Assembly: GCA_963556495.2 (NCBI GenBank)
Contig: OY747712.1
Location: forward strand, 5,006,134-5,070,133
DNA: 64,000 nt
DNA from: Valencia hispanica
Lineage: Eukaryota; Chordata; Actinopteri; Cyprinodontiformes; Valenciidae
Reading direction: 5' to 3'
The notes beneath the pieces are model-generated. The model saw nothing but the letters and a program-made list of their open reading frames with translations, was not told the DNA's origin and searched no databases. Every line of letters starts with the position of its first letter. Position 1 is the first letter of the stretch. The translations under genes were made by a program, and so were the position numbers. This document shows positions 43,315-55,794 of this stretch, one piece after another.

Positions 43315-44879
43315 CACTCAACAAAAATATAAACGCAACACCTTTGTTTCTGCTCCCATTTTTCATGAGATGGACTTAAAGATCTAAAATTCATTCCAGA
43401 TACACAATATTACCATTTCTCTCAAACATTGTTCACAAATCAGTCTAAATGTGTGATAGTGAGCACTTCTGCTTTGCTGAGATAATCCATCCCACCTCAC
43501 AGGTGTGCCACATCAAGATCCTGATCTGACATCATGATTAGTGCACAGGTGTACCTTATACTGCCCACAATAAAAGGCCACCCTGGAATGTGCAGTTTTT
43601 TGCTTTATTGGGGGTCTGGGGACTCAGAACCGGTCAGAATCTGGTGTGACCACCATTTGTCTCATGCAGTGCAACACATCTTCTTCGCATAGAGTTTATC
43701 AGATTGTCAATTGTGGCCTGTGGAATGTTGGTCCACTCCTCTTCAATGGCTGTGCGAAGTTGTTGGATATTAGTGGGAACTGGTACACGCTGTCGTATAC
43801 GCCGGTCAAGCACATCCCAAACATGCTCCATGGGTGACATGTCCGGTGAGTATGCTGGCCATGCAAGAACTGGGACATTTTCAGCTTCCAAGAATTGTGT
43901 ACAGATCCTAGCAAAATGGGGCCGTGCATTATGTTGCTGAAACATGAGGTGATGTTCATGGATGTATGGCACAACAATGGGCCTCAGGATCTCATCACGG
44001 TATCTCTGTGCATTCAAAATGCCATCAATAAAATGCACCTGTGTTCTTCGTCCATAACAGATGCCTGCCCATACCATAACCCCACCACCACCATGGGCCA
44101 CTCGATCCACAACATTGACATCAGCAAAGCGCTCACCCACACAACGCCACACACGCTGTCTGCCATCTGCCCTGAACAATGTAAACCGAGATTCATCCGT
44201 GAAGAGAACACCTCTCCAACGTGCCGGACGCCATCGAATGTGAGCATTTGCCCACTCAAGTCTGTTACGGCGACGAGTTGGAGTCAGATCAAGACCCCGA
44301 TGAGGACGACGAGCATGCAGTTGAGCTTCCCTGAGACGGTTTCTGACAGTTTGTGCAGAAATTGTTTGGTTATACAAACCAATTGTTTCAGCAGCTGTCT
44401 GAGTGGCTGGTCTCAGACGATCTTGGAGGTGAACCTGCTGGATGTGGAGGTCCTGGGCTGGTGTGGTTACACGTGGTCTGCGGTTGTGAGGCCGGTTGGA
44501 TGTACTGCCATATTCTCTGAAACGCCTTTGGAGACGGCTTATGGTGGAGAAATGAACATTCAATGCACGCGCAACAGATCTGCTTGACATTGTGGCATCT
44601 GTGGCATTTTGCTGTGAGACAAAACTGCACATTCCAGGGTGGCCTTTTATTGTGGGCAGTATAAGGTACACCTGTGCACTAATCATGATGTCAGATCAGC
44701 ATCTTGATGTGGCACACCTGTGAGGTGGGATGGATTATCTCAGCAAAGCAGAAGTGCTCACTATCACACATTTAGACTGATTTGTGAAAAATGTTTGAGA
44801 GAAATGGTAATATTGTGTATCTGGAATGAATTTTAGATCTTTAAGTCCATCTCATGAAAAATGGGAGCAGAAACAAAGG
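43315..44879 (-). mobile_element. Tc1-like transposon with ~290-bp inverted repeats, one tip lost
   Basis: Left arm from cactcaacaaaaatataaac to about 43600; the right arm is its complement at about 44630-44879. The right arm stops after gcagaaacaaagg, lacking the last ~29 bases, and joins directly to a different Tc1 piece. The internal region encodes an intact-length transposase. Confidence 0.92.
43634..44686 (-). CDS. Tc1-like transposase, full-length frame but catalytic Asp replaced
   Basis: In Tc1/mariner elements this enzyme cuts and joins the transposon at TA sites using a DDE triad. The open frame has 350 codons; the natural start is more likely the Met of MSSRSVARALNVHFSTISRL, 32 codons in. 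Helix-turn-helix DNA-binding region at about 33-145; first Asp in LFTDESRFTLF; third residue Glu in SPDMSPMEHVWD. At the second position it reads FQQHNARPH where the family has FQQDNARPH, so His (CAT) stands for Asp. Activity is therefore unlikely. The frame is otherwise unbroken, suggesting a young copy. Confidence 0.9.
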   Translation of the reverse strand: MISAQVYLILPTIKGHPGMCSFVSQQNATDATMSSRSVARALNVHFSTISRLQRRFREYGSTSNRPHNRRPRVTTPAQDLHIQQVHLQDRLRPATQTAAETIGLYNQTISAQTVRNRLREAQLHARRPHRGLDLTPTRRRNRLEWANAHIRWRPARWRGVLFTDESRFTLFRADGRQRVWRCVGERFADVNVVDRVAHGGGGVMVWAGICYGRRTQVHFIDGILNAQRYRDEILRPIVVPYIHEHHLMFQQHNARPHFARICTQFLEAENVPVLAWPAYSPDMSPMEHVWDVLDRRIRQRVPVPTNIQQLRTAIEEEWTNIPQATIDNLINSMRRRCVALHETNGGHTRF

Positions 44880-45284
44880 GAGTCCATGTCCTGGAAACTC
44901 CCCAGATCTTAATCCCAGTGAGAACTTGTGGTCAGTCCTCAAGAGGCGGGTGGACAAACAAAAACCCACTAATTCTGACAAACTCCAAGAAGTGATTATG
45001 AAAGAATGTGTTGCTATCAGTCAGAATTTGGCCCAGAAGTTGATTGAGAGCATGCCCAGTTGAATTGCAGAGGTCCTGAAAAAGAAGGGCCAACACTGCA
45101 AATACTGACTCTTTGCATAGATGTCATGTAACTGTCAATAAAAGCCTTTGAAACATATAAAGTGCTTGTAATTATATTTCAGTACATCACAGAAACAACT
45201 GAAACAAAGATCTAAAAGTAGTTTTGCAGCAAACTTTGTGAAAACTAATATTTGCGTCATTCTCAAAACTTTTGGCCATGACTA
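44880..45284 (+). mobile_element. 3' end of a second Tc1-like transposon
   Basis: Encodes the transposase C-terminus (GNSPDLNPSENLWSVLKRRV ... LIESMPS, stop at 45061-45063), including the DDE Glu. It ends in ctcaaaacttttggccatga, a different Tc1 terminus. Fused at 44879/44880 to the element before it. Confidence 0.85.
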
Positions 45285-45295
45285 GATAGATAGAA

Positions 45296-45684
45296 GATTT
45301 TTTCATTTCCCGATATTGTATCGATATTCAAAAGCAATATATCGTTGCTGTTGTTTTTGTCTTTGTTTTAGGATTTGAATGGAACCATTAATGATGGCAG
45401 TCATTTTTGTAGTAAAATTAAAAGTATAACTGCTAGTTTGTGGATGTTTTCACCTTCTTCTTTGTTCCAGTGGATCAACTAGATCTATTGACAAAACTGG
45501 ATGTGTCAAAGTTTGAAACAGGTTGGAGTGTTTAGAACGCTGAGACGGTTTTTCTACCGTTGAATTCAGCTTTAAAAATCACAATATATAGTTTTACTAA
45601 TAATATCGCAATATATCGTATCGCCTCCACTGTATCACGATACATATCGTATCGGCAGATTTTTACCAATACACATCCCTAATC
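45296..45684. mobile_element. hAT-type MITE (cagggatgtaag family), left end lost
   Basis: Carries tttcccgatattgtatcga through ccaatacacatcccta. The first ~45 bases of the family are absent, apparently replaced by the Tc1 junction. Confidence 0.75.
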
Positions 45685-45689
45685 TATTA

Positions 45690-46795
45690 ATCATTCTCCA
45701 AACATTTGTTCATATAATGATCTGCAAGTACATTAGCTCCCAATATTAATGTTTTAACTAATAGAATAAGGTTCTGCCCAAGGGATTTTTCAGCCTTTTA
45801 CGTCTTTGCGGCAGTATTTTAACCCTTGAAGGACCGAACACGACTAAACGTTTACCTGGAGAAAAGCAAACGGTAGATAACTGCAGAGGAGAAAAAATTA
45901 CCGCCAGCAAATTGTAGAAGATATCAGCACTTTAAAATGATCACAAACCTTCTAGGTCTATGTTTAAAGAATTTGTTTTAATTGCCTCCCAATTATCATG
46001 AAATCGCTGTATTGCAGTACTGGGTTTCGGTTTGCATTTTTATATTGTGAGTTGTAGATGGTATGGCTTTAAATTAATAAATGTATACTATAATCCTACA
46101 GCTTCAGTAAAGTTTTTGATCAGCTGTTCTTAAGATATTTACATAAAGAATTAATTTCCCTGCAGATGTAGCTTCAGAAACCATACGAGAATGATGTGAA
46201 AACAAATTCAGCATGTACATCGGCGATGGTTGGAACAATCCATCAGGTTATGACTTTCATATTTTAATATTTACAGGTCAGGGTTGCTGATAAAACAGCA
46301 CCAGAGGCAGACATGAGGCAACATGTTCTCAGTCATGTATCGGGTATTTAAAAAAGGGCAGAGTCCACATATTGCAGGAGTCTTTGAAAGATGTTCTCCT
46401 GCTGGGTTATGTAAAAGAAAATAATTTAAAAAACACAAATGAATTGTGAACGCTTTGGGAACGGTTCATCCGGGAGCTCCAACCTGATGGAGCTCCAAGT
46501 CTCATTGTGTTTTATACATATTCAGCAGATGGAGCTCCAAGAAGGCTGTAGCCCTGTAGATCATTCCTCTGGAAAGTTTACCTAAAGAAAATACGTTCTG
46601 AAAGGAGCCGACGACAGATAAAATATATTATATTAGTAATTTTTGCTGAAACTATTACTTGGTTCGTCCCTAGCCCCTCCGTTATAAAATGAAGAAGTTC
46701 GTGCTGGAACTTCTTCACCTGCGAGATGATGGCTGGATCAGTTGGAGGACCCATTGTAGGGTATTTATGTTCTTGAATGATGAGGGGCTTTTTAA
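45690..46795. other. intergenic, nothing recognised
   Basis: AT-rich; no gene or element supported. Confidence 0.5.
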
Positions 46796-46796
46796 T

Positions 46797-47857
46797 TCAA
46801 TTCAAATTCAATTCAAAAATACTTTATTGATCCCAGAGGGAAATTAAGTGTTGGTATAGCTCATATAATTAATTCTTTAAGGAGTTGTTGTAGATAATGA
46901 TGGCTGTGGGCAGGAAGGATTTCCTGTAGCGGTCTGTATTGCAGCAAAACTGAAGAATCCTCCGACTGAAGACGCTCTGTTGTTGTATGACTGTCTCATG
47001 AAGAGGATGCTCAGGGTTGTCCATCTTTTTTTTGATTTTATGAAAAATCCTTCTTTGCATTATCATCTCCAGATGTTCCACAGTCGTCCCAAGAACAGAA
47101 CCAGAACCTTCTTTATCAGGTTGTTTAGCCTTTTTAAGTCCCTGGCTCTGATGCTGCTACCCCAACAGATGACGGCTGAAGAGATTACACTCTCCACAAC
47201 AGACTTGTAGAAGATCTGCAGCATCTTGCTGCAAACCTTGAAGGACCTAAGCTTCCTCAAGAAGTACAGTCTGCTCTGTCCCTTCTTGTAGACGGCTTCA
47301 CTGTTCAGCCTCCAGTCCAGTCTGTTGTCAAGGTGAACTAGAGGTATTTATATTCCTCAACCACCTCCACTTCTTCTCCCATGATGGAAACAGTTTTTGA
47401 CTTATCCCTGTTTCTTCTGAAATCTACAATCATCTCCTTTGTTTTGTTCACATTCAAGGTGAGACGATTGTTTCCACACCATGTCACAAAGCGGTCCACC
47501 AGCTCTCTGGATTCAGCTTCTTGTCCATCTCTGATACACCTGACAATTGCAGAGTCATCTGAGTATTTCTGCAGATGACAGGTCTCTGATTTGTACTGGA
47601 AGTCTGAGGTGTACAGAGTAAAAAGGAATGGTGAGAGTATAGTCCCCTGTGGTGCTCCTGTGCTGCTGACCACCTGGTTTGACACACAATTCTTCAGTCT
47701 CACAAACTGTGGTCTGTTGGTCAGGTAGTCATTGATCCAGGCGATTGTTGAGGGCTCCACCTGTGTCTTCAGGAGTTTCTGACGAAGCAAATCAGGCTAA
47801 ATTGAGTTAAATGCACTGGAGAAATCAAAGAACATGATCCTCACAGTGCTGCCTGCT
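46797..47857 (-). mobile_element. Rex1-like LINE copy, 5' truncated
   Basis: Near-identical in sequence to 38190-39229 but inverted. RT parts STGAPQGTILSPFLFTLYTS and YSDDSAIVRC (47338-47790) and the C-terminus at 46869-47260. The tail (ttgatcccagagggaaatta on the + strand) is at its left. A few stops separate the frames. Confidence 0.85.
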
Positions 47858-48087
47858 TGGAATATATATATTGCTGGTAGTTGAAGTGGGACGTAGGCCT
47901 TGGTAAAAGCCCCCCCTTCAAATCAAAACCAGGCCTGGCAGTGCTGATTGCTGGGAGACCAAATGAAGCAGTGAAGAGTTTCTGATCACAACATGCACTT
48001 CCAGGCCAATACAAAGTGCTGCTATCTGCAGGCATATAATCACAAGGAGGGTGAACATTGATAAAACGGTGGTAAGTTTGAGAGCCA

Positions 48088-51000
48088 CAAGGCAAGGCAA
48101 TTTTATTTGTATAGCACACTTTCAACAACAGGGTGATTCAAGGTGCTTTACGTGATTTGGTGATAAAGAAAAAAATATGGAATATAACAGCTGGAAATGC
48201 ATCCATCCTATGCAGGGTTACACCCAGGAGAGGTTGCTAGTCCGTCGCAGGGCAACACAGACACAGGACGCACACACTCATACCTACGGGCAGTTTAGAG
48301 AGACCAGTTGTGCCACAGATAGGTAGGTTTTGGGTATGAATAATTATGAATAATTGCCTAGGGCAATTATTATTAAGATGAATAATTTTATGTAAAAATT
48401 ACCAAGTTTAGGGGCACCACCTGGTGGATTCCAGGAATATCAATAGCCAAATTGTTCAGTGTTGGTTTATGTTTACCTGCCTGATAAGGCTGAGATAATT
48501 AAACAATAGATGAAGGAATAAGTTCTTGGCGTTCTTTGAACAGCAAGTTACTACACATGTAGGTGAAATAACAACGGTTTTCCAAAATACAAGTTAATTA
48601 CAAAAAGAATTCACTTTCAGTAAACATACTTTAATCAACAAACTCACCAAACTAGTAACACACAACTAAACCACTAAGAAAAGAATAACGATAATAAAAA
48701 CACACTTAGAAGTAAAACAATAAAAGTGATAAATATGCACAGAAATAGAAACAACAACCAATAAATTGATAATGATGTCTCAGTTCAAAATTAATATGTT
48801 TGCTCAAAGACCAAGGCTTGTATTGAACAGTGTTGGGAATGAAGCCAGTTAGTTTTAAACTAATTGTGATTAGTTTAAAACTAATCAGCAGATTTTGGTT
48901 TGTTTTCAAACCAGCAATTCACAATGCAAAGCAGAAGTTTAGAAAAACATTATTTGGAAGAAGCAATGTTTCATTAAACCATTCGCTGAAATAGAAATCA
49001 ATAACCTTTAGATAATTGATTCTATTCTATGTATCGGTCACCGCAGTGATTGATCTAATTTAATATTAAGACTTTTTGTTGACGTTAACGGCAGTACCAA
49101 TAATGTCGATCTAATTTAGTATTCTGACTGACCAAGAAGGCGGTTTCAAAAGTGACTTAAAAGATTAGTTTTAGTGTTCAAACTATCTGTTTTAAAGACT
49201 GTCTATTTTGAATAGCATTAACGGCAGTCTTTATTGTTCAAAAAGCCGTCAACGGCGGGCCCACGTGGTTCGCTAGAGCATGTAGCCTACAGCTAACTCA
49301 CGGGGAGCTGCTTAAAGTCGCTCTGGATCATTTATTAAACACCAAACAAAGGAAAACTGTCGGATTGAGTAACTCAGGTTGCAGGATATAAAACAACTTT
49401 CCATCGGAAACCTCGAAAATCACTGTTTGTACCCAAACAATAAATAAAATCTTACACAAAGTAACAAATCACAGTGAAAATAAACAAGCCTTAAATCTTG
49501 TTTAAACTAAACTAATCTCGCCTCTGCTTAGACAGACCTTATTGAACGGTTAAAGTTCTCCAGGTTGCTCCGTGGATGATGGGCGAAGCTAACACAACGT
49601 TAGCCCGCAGGCTAGCCAAAGCTCCGGTCTGTTAGCAGTGGCAGGATGGCTGTTGGGGTGCACGTGTAGCCTTAGCTTGGATGGCGTCCTCTCCGGCTTG
49701 CTAAACAGCAATCAGCTCTACCCTTTTTCACTGATAGTACCCTTTTCCGCAGCTTTCAGCACGGCATTCATCTCGCATAGGCTCCGTCGGCGGTGGATGT
49801 AATGCTCCAGTCTGGACGCGGTTCTGCAGCATTCAGTAGCTTGTTAGCAGTCCGCTCCACACAGCAGCGTCTGTTCAGAAAGCAGGGCTCAGGGGGTTTA
49901 TCTCAAAACACACAGGGTGTGCGATTCACCTGATCGGTCACAGTCTTTGTCGTCCTTGGAGTGAGTTTCTCCCAGAAACTCGCGTGCTTCCCTCGCCAGC
50001 GGGGTCCCTCCTAGCACTGTCTGGCTGAAAGCCCAAACTGAAGAGAGCGTGCTCCAGTGACTCAAACCCTTGTATAACCTCTGGTCCTCTTCTTCTCCTG
50101 TTGGAGCTAGAATGTGGGTTAGCGCCACCCAATGGCTGTATGTACCCCAACACAGGTCACATAACAGTCATGTTTTTGGACTGTGGGAGGAAGCCGGAGT
50201 ACCCGGAGAGAATCCATGCATGCACAGGAAGAACAAGCAAACTCCATGCAGAAAGACCCCAGGCTGGGATTTGAATCCAGGACCTTGTTGTTGCAAGGCA
50301 GCAGGTTCTACCAACTGCACCACTGTGCAGCCCACAATTGGAAATCAAAAGCAGCAATTTAGAATGAAACACACAACAAATGTTGACATTAATCATTTAC
50401 TCAGTGGCAGCTCTAAACAGATACGTTTTTAGTTGTGATTTAAAAGAACTCAGTGTTTCAGCAGCTTTGCAGTTTTCTGGAAGTTTGTTCCAGATCAGAG
50501 GAGCATAGAAACTGAAAGCTGCTTCTCCATGTTTGGTTCTGATTCAAGAGATGTTGAGTAGACTGGAATTAGAGGACCTGAGTGGTCTGGTATAGTAACA
50601 GTGAATCTTCAACATACTTTGGTGCTAAGCCATTCAATGATTTATAAACTAGTAAAAGTATTTAGAAATCTATTCTCTGAGCTACAGGGAGCCAGTGTAA
50701 GGACTTTAGAACTGGGGTGATGTGCTCTACTTTCCTGGTTCTAGTGAGGAACACGAGCAGCAGCGTTCTGGATCAGCTGCAGCTGTCTGATTGACTTTTA
50801 AGGCAGACCTGTGAAGACACTGTTGCAGCAATCAATCAGACTAAAGATAAAGGCATGGAAGAGTTTTTCTAGGTCCTGTTGTGACATCAGTCCTTTAATC
50901 CTAGAAATCATAGTTATGGTAGCTAATCTTATTGGTTGCTATAATCTGGGCTAGTGGGAGCATGTAGATATTAAATAAGAGGGGCCCTAAGATGGAGCCC

Positions 51001-51345
51001 TGGGGAACCCCACATTTGATTTCTTTTCGTTCTGATGAAAAATTTCCTATTGAAACAAAGAAGTCCCTGTTCTTTGGGTAAGATTCGAACCAGCCAAGTA
51101 GTGTACCAGAGAGTCAGACCCAGCTCTCCAGTCGTTATAATAATATATCATGATCAACAGTGTCAAATGCAGTAGTTTCTAGCTGTATTAACTGAAGCTG
51201 TGTGCCGACTGTTGATCGTTCCTCTTTAGGTCCAAAATGAATTACTTCAGTTTTGTTTCTATTCAGCTGGAGAAGGTTATGGCACATCAAACCATTTATT
51301 TGGTCAATGCATTGATTTAGGGTCTGGATGGGTTCAGACCTCAGG
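48088..51345 (-). mobile_element. L2-type LINE, rearranged and interrupted
   Basis: The inverted L2 tail (aaggcaaggcaattttattt) starts at about 48090. Protein-coding parts resume at 50345-51345, with traces matching the intact parts of 60308-61520. At 50910 (ctagaaatcatagttatgg) about 300 bases of the element are skipped, and part of them (ctgtattaactgaagctgtg) appears later at 51182, out of order. Between lies the repeat of 48208-50335 with its own insertion. Confidence 0.75.
48208..50335. mobile_element. fish repeat (gtcgcagggcaacacaga ... ttggactgtgggaggaagcc) split by 1.8 kb
   Basis: 48208-48310 and 50160-50335 are the two halves of a common repeat. A related piece is at 16411-17165. Between them, about 48312-50158 is an insertion with no recognised coding region. 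It is TG...CA-bounded (ttgtgccacag, accccaacaca), which could mean a solo LTR, but no target duplication was found. Confidence 0.5.
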
Positions 51346-51429
51346 ACTGATGACTAAAGCTTTAGTGTTTGTCCTGGTTGAGCTGGAGAATGTTTTCAGC
51401 CATCCAGGATTCGATGTCTAAAAAGTGCA

Positions 51430-51510
51430 TCCATCGGCCGTGTGTCATCAGGAGACGCACAGCTGTGTATCGTCGGCATAACTGTGAAAATTAACTTCAT
51501 GTCTTCTGAT
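51430..51510 (-). mobile_element. LINE reverse-transcriptase scrap
   Basis: The minus strand reads SYADDTQLCVS, an L2-type RT catalytic motif, in sequence that differs from the neighbouring L2 copy. Confidence 0.55.
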
Positions 51511-51549
51511 GACGCTGAAGCTCTTAGCGCTGTACAGCCTTTCATGTTG

Positions 51550-52040
51550 GTCACTTAAAAAAATTAGAGCAAAATTCTTCTTGCTAGGATATTTTTGATG
51601 TTTTCCTTAAATGCTTTCAGATCTTCTGCCCCACCTGTCCAACACGAAGCCCCACTATCGGCCCTGCTGTTATTAAGCCAACAGCTGTTCTGCTTCACAG
51701 AGCAAGCCCCCTCCGTTCCCCCCTTCCTGTTCGCACTCATTGATCCGAACTCCTGAGAGGATCAAATGAGACCCCGTTTGATCCTCCCCAGGTCACAGAT
51801 CCAGACCCCTGCTTGGACAAAGGCCGCTCTGTGGATTCCCCTGCCGGACCCCGTCTGTATTTTCTTAAAAGAAACCCTGACATACCTGCGCAGGAACCGG
51901 ACAGGACCGGGATAAGCTTCTGCTCAGGTGTCACCTGATAGCCAATAGGAATGGTTCTTACGGGGCCAGAAGGTTCCCTTCCTCCTTGTCTTCCTCAGGT
52001 TGGAGTGATTAACAGCTAAGGAAGCTGAGGAGTCAGTCTG
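51550..52040. other. region upstream of oc90
   Basis: Moderately GC-rich; no ORF recognised. It probably contains oc90 promoter sequence, but no element can be pinned down. Confidence 0.3.
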
Positions 52041-52049
52041 CTGGGAAAT

Positions 52050-52169
52050 AAAGACCACAAAAAGAGGATCTGACGCATTTTACCAGTAGCAGAGGCCCAA
52101 CAGTGGAGTGTCTGATTGGAGCAGAGCGAAGCACAAAACCTCAACTTCTACAGCCAGAAGACAAATAAG
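52050..52169 (+). other. oc90: likely oc90 5' UTR exon
   Basis: A textbook donor (aaataag|gtaaga) follows 52169, and the next acceptor on this strand that opens a plausible coding exon is at 55742. The start is nominal; no coding frame is needed here. Confidence 0.4.
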
Positions 52170-53750
52170 GTAAGATTATCCTCGTGGCTTTACAGTTCGT
52201 TTGACAAATGCATTTAGGTTTACGTTAATGCTAGTTAATTTCCTATGTATGTATGAAAAAAAAAAAAAAGTGTTTTTCAAATATTCAGGCTTTTATTTGA
52301 TTTTTTTGGTGGAACTTTTTATTTAAGCATTTTTTTACGAAACATTTTACAGAACATTTCCTGACCCAACTTTTTATAATGAATAGATACGGGTTACAAA
52401 AATAAATAAGTAGACATAAATTAATTAATAAAAGTAAATAAATAAAATCATATAACTAGGAAATAATTAGATAAATTATTTAAATAAATAGGATGAATGG
52501 GTAACAGAATGAAAATAGAAAAAAAAGGATGTAAAAATAAGGCAAGCTAAAAAAACATGTAAAAGGTAAGGTAAATGAAAAGATAAATTATAATAATAGT
52601 GATAACAATAACAGTGACAAGTAGAGGAGCAGATATCTGTATATACATAGTACATACTTAGTGGCTGTGCAAGATTTTCCAAAGAGGAATTCAGATCAGT
52701 AATTATTTAGCTGAATGAAGCTCATTGTTTGCCGATCCTCGAACCGTGTATCTAATTTTCTTCCAAATCCATGCAGGACATTACATCTTTGATCCATTGT
52801 GAATGAGAGGTTGGGAGCAGAATCTCAAGTCTAAAAGCTCAAATGGCCAGTAGCGAGGAAAAATTTAACACCAACGCCCAGGTCCTGTTGCTGCGAACCA
52901 AGCCCAGATCATCACCCGTCCACCACCGTGCTTGACGGTCTGTATCTGAATCTTTAACATGCTACCTGAGATCCACAGACACTCAGACAAAGTGTTCAGG
53001 TTTAACTTGGTTGATCTGAGCGGCCACTAGTCGCATTTAATGTTGCTTTTTTAATATCAACTCAGGCTGTAAAGCTTGTCGAGAGCCTCAGGTCACAGAA
53101 ATGTCTCAGTAGTCAGCTTTCTCCATTAACGTGGAGGCTGACATTAAAGATAGTCTGTAGCAGCATTAGTGAAGCCCCCCCTCCCCTCCCTCCTCTCAGA
53201 GGCACCGATATCACTTCCCGCTCCAGGTGAAACCGACCCGGGGCTCCGCAACGTCAACAACCCACTTGTTGGTGTTGTGGAGCAGAGCCACAGGTGGGCT
53301 GAGGCTTGAAGCCATTACCGGCTGATGCAGCGAGCGCTGAAGCTCTTGTTTGGCACAGCAGCAATAATCATTATAATGATGGGGGGTAATTTACGGAGCT
53401 GGGTATGAGAGGCGGGAGTAAATAGAGGTCTCTTTTACAGTCGGGCAGAAAGCAGCTGGGACATTTCCCCTCCTCCTCCATGATGGCTGTAACGATGCGA
53501 CCAATGATGGTTCTGCTGGGCTTCTGCGTCAGTCCGTCCTGCGAACATGTTGCCCTGCTGGACTTTCTCACCTGAAACGCTTCCTAAAAGAACCGTAGGA
53601 GGCATTAATGCAATTCTAAGAATAATGATAATTTTAAAAAGATACGTAGGAATATTTAGAGTTCTAACAGGAGAAATTCTGCAGAGAATAACTTCTGCAA
53701 AATGCTGAAATAATTCCTAGAAGAGATGAGAGCCTCACAAAAACCTTTCA
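52170..53750. other. intron, nothing recognised
   Basis: AT-rich at 52250-52700, more GC-rich after 53150. Shadow ORFs only. Confidence 0.45.
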
Positions 53751-54064
53751 CTTCATAAATCCATCCATCCAGATTTCCCTCTGTCCATATATCTGATTCT
53801 CCATCCATATGTGTCCATTAAACTATCCATCCCTCCAGACTGGGCGCCAGGGCAATTTAGCTACGGTGGGGTCGTTGCTTATTTATATTTAACCCCTTCG
53901 TGTTTTTACGTCCAGTTGGCAGTGTGTTACATACGTTCCGGCTCAGATCTGCCTTTTTTGACACCCTTTCTATGTACATATTCATATTATACATAATTTG
54001 AAACCATTCTTTCAGGGGTGGGCTGGTCATAGCCAGGTTGGGGAGTTTTCTAGGCCGGTCTGTT

Positions 54065-54660
54065 CTAGATGGGTTGTCTAACCCCATCTTTCCACCGGAC
54101 GCGTGAGCAGCGCGTTACAGGAGCAGCACGTCATACGCAGCTGATAGCCACCGCTGTAGTCAATAGAACCCTTTCCACCGGAGGCGAAAGCAGCACGAGT
54201 CTGCTGCGTCTCAGGAGCGTCATGTCGCAGCACTTTTCTAAATATACGCGGGAGTCCTCTGAAACACGTAAATTTCTACATTTTGGATAGGGGGAGACAG
54301 GAAATATACGGCTCGGCATCCGGAAATTTTCAAAATAAAAGAAACGTGCTGCTTTGCGGTTGCTTTACTTTAAAAAAAGGTCACTACCTGTGCGGCCCGG
54401 TGAGAAGTCATCACACAGATGAGCGATTTTGGATATTCCCTGACATAACATAAACTTATTGGCGAATATAAAACGGACATAACATAAAACACCAACCTTT
54501 TGGAGCCATGTTGTTGTCTTTTCCTGGTTATTGTTGTCATAGACATTTATATATGTCTATGGTTGTTGCGTTTACTGACAAAACCACGCGTGATTTTGCT
54601 AATCTCGCGTGATTTTGTGCTCTCTCGGTGACAGCTGCTTCCCTGCTGCTATGCAAAAGC
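54065..54660. repeat. CG-rich sequence with direct repeats
   Basis: Repeated phrases ctttccaccggacgcg / ctttccaccggaggcg and gcgtgattttgct / gcgtgattttgtg suggest an old transposon. The family is not identified. 54660-55740 holds further unassigned intron sequence, including an open stretch at 55435-55683 without recognised domains. Confidence 0.35.
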
Positions 54661-55742
54661 AACCGCGGTTGAGCCACTGTCATGATCCTGCTGTGTGTCT
54701 GCTTGTGTACGTTTACTGAGGCATCTTTCTTTATAGAAGATCTTTGTAAGCGCTACTGGTGCAGCTGCGAGTGATCAGTACCTCTCGCTGCTGCGCTGGA
54801 TTCTGCTGTCAACTATTTTGATATTGTTTGCCAGCTGCTACCAGACGTCAGTAGCTCTCTTCGGCTTTGAAAGGAAGGCCGCCTAATCTCACGGTGCTTC
54901 CAAATATAGGTCGCCTCGGCGCCAGAAAGTTTGAGATGTTCATAGAAAAAAATATAACACCCGAGGTAAAGAAACTTCCAACCTCCCAGTTGAATTTCAA
55001 CACCTTCCATACCCCTGCTTGTAATTCAAATGATGTAAGCCAATCAATAATACAATCATAACGGTAGACACAGAACACGCTTTTGTCAAACCACTCAGAA
55101 AGCGAATGAATGACAACTTACCGTTCAAAACCACATATCGAAACACAGGACAGAGCCATCTCCAACAAAAACGGTCTTTTTACATCCACAACGGTCCAGT
55201 GAATGTTCTCCTTTAAAATAGTTAGTCCACAACACGTCCTATATGTCCAAAATCCAACATCATCTGCCGCTCAAAACCTCGATAATTATTCAAGAATTAA
55301 ACTCCAAACAGCTTTTAGCAAAACGGCTGTAAAAGTATGCATGTTAAACCCAAGGTTGCTAAGCCCATGCAGTCAGGCCAGATGTGTCTTTAGAGACAGT
55401 TTGATGAGCGGCTGGAAAAACAGTGGGTTGACATGTGGAGCGGGTTTTTAGAGCAGGACTCCGGAGGCTTCATGTCGTTTCCCAACCAGTTTGGACCCTA
55501 AAACGGCCGTACTTTCGGTTGTTGGTTCAGGGTAAAAGGCCAGATTGGCTGCGGGACCGTGGCAGCAAGATGCCTCCCTCACCTGGACCGGGACTCTCAG
55601 AGCCTGAAGTCAGGCCCGAGGAAAAGGGTTGCGACTGCGATCTGGACCCGATGAAAGCTTTTTATTTTCTTTTTAAAACTTGATCCATCTCATCTTATTT
55701 TATTGTGATTATGCTATTTTTAAAATAACGTTTTCTCTGCAG

Positions 55743-55794
55743 GATCTCATCATGTTTCTGCTGTGGATCCTAATGCTGCCAGCTGCCTCCAACA
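55743..55794 (+). CDS. oc90: oc90 exon with start codon
   Basis: Acceptor ctgcag at 55742; ATG at 55752; [14 protein letters not shown] is a compact signal peptide. Donor aaca|gtgagt, phase 1. Confidence 0.75.

Noticed and set aside
43895..44587. 230-codon ORF on the + strand
   Set aside because: Shadow of the transposase on the opposite strand.
48312..50158. Complete LTR retrotransposon
   Set aside because: No gag/pol coding, no paired LTRs and no target duplication found. Only a solo-LTR-like insertion remains possible.
55435..55683. 82-codon ORF upstream of the oc90 start
   Set aside because: No recognised domain and not needed by the oc90 model; left as unassigned intron sequence.
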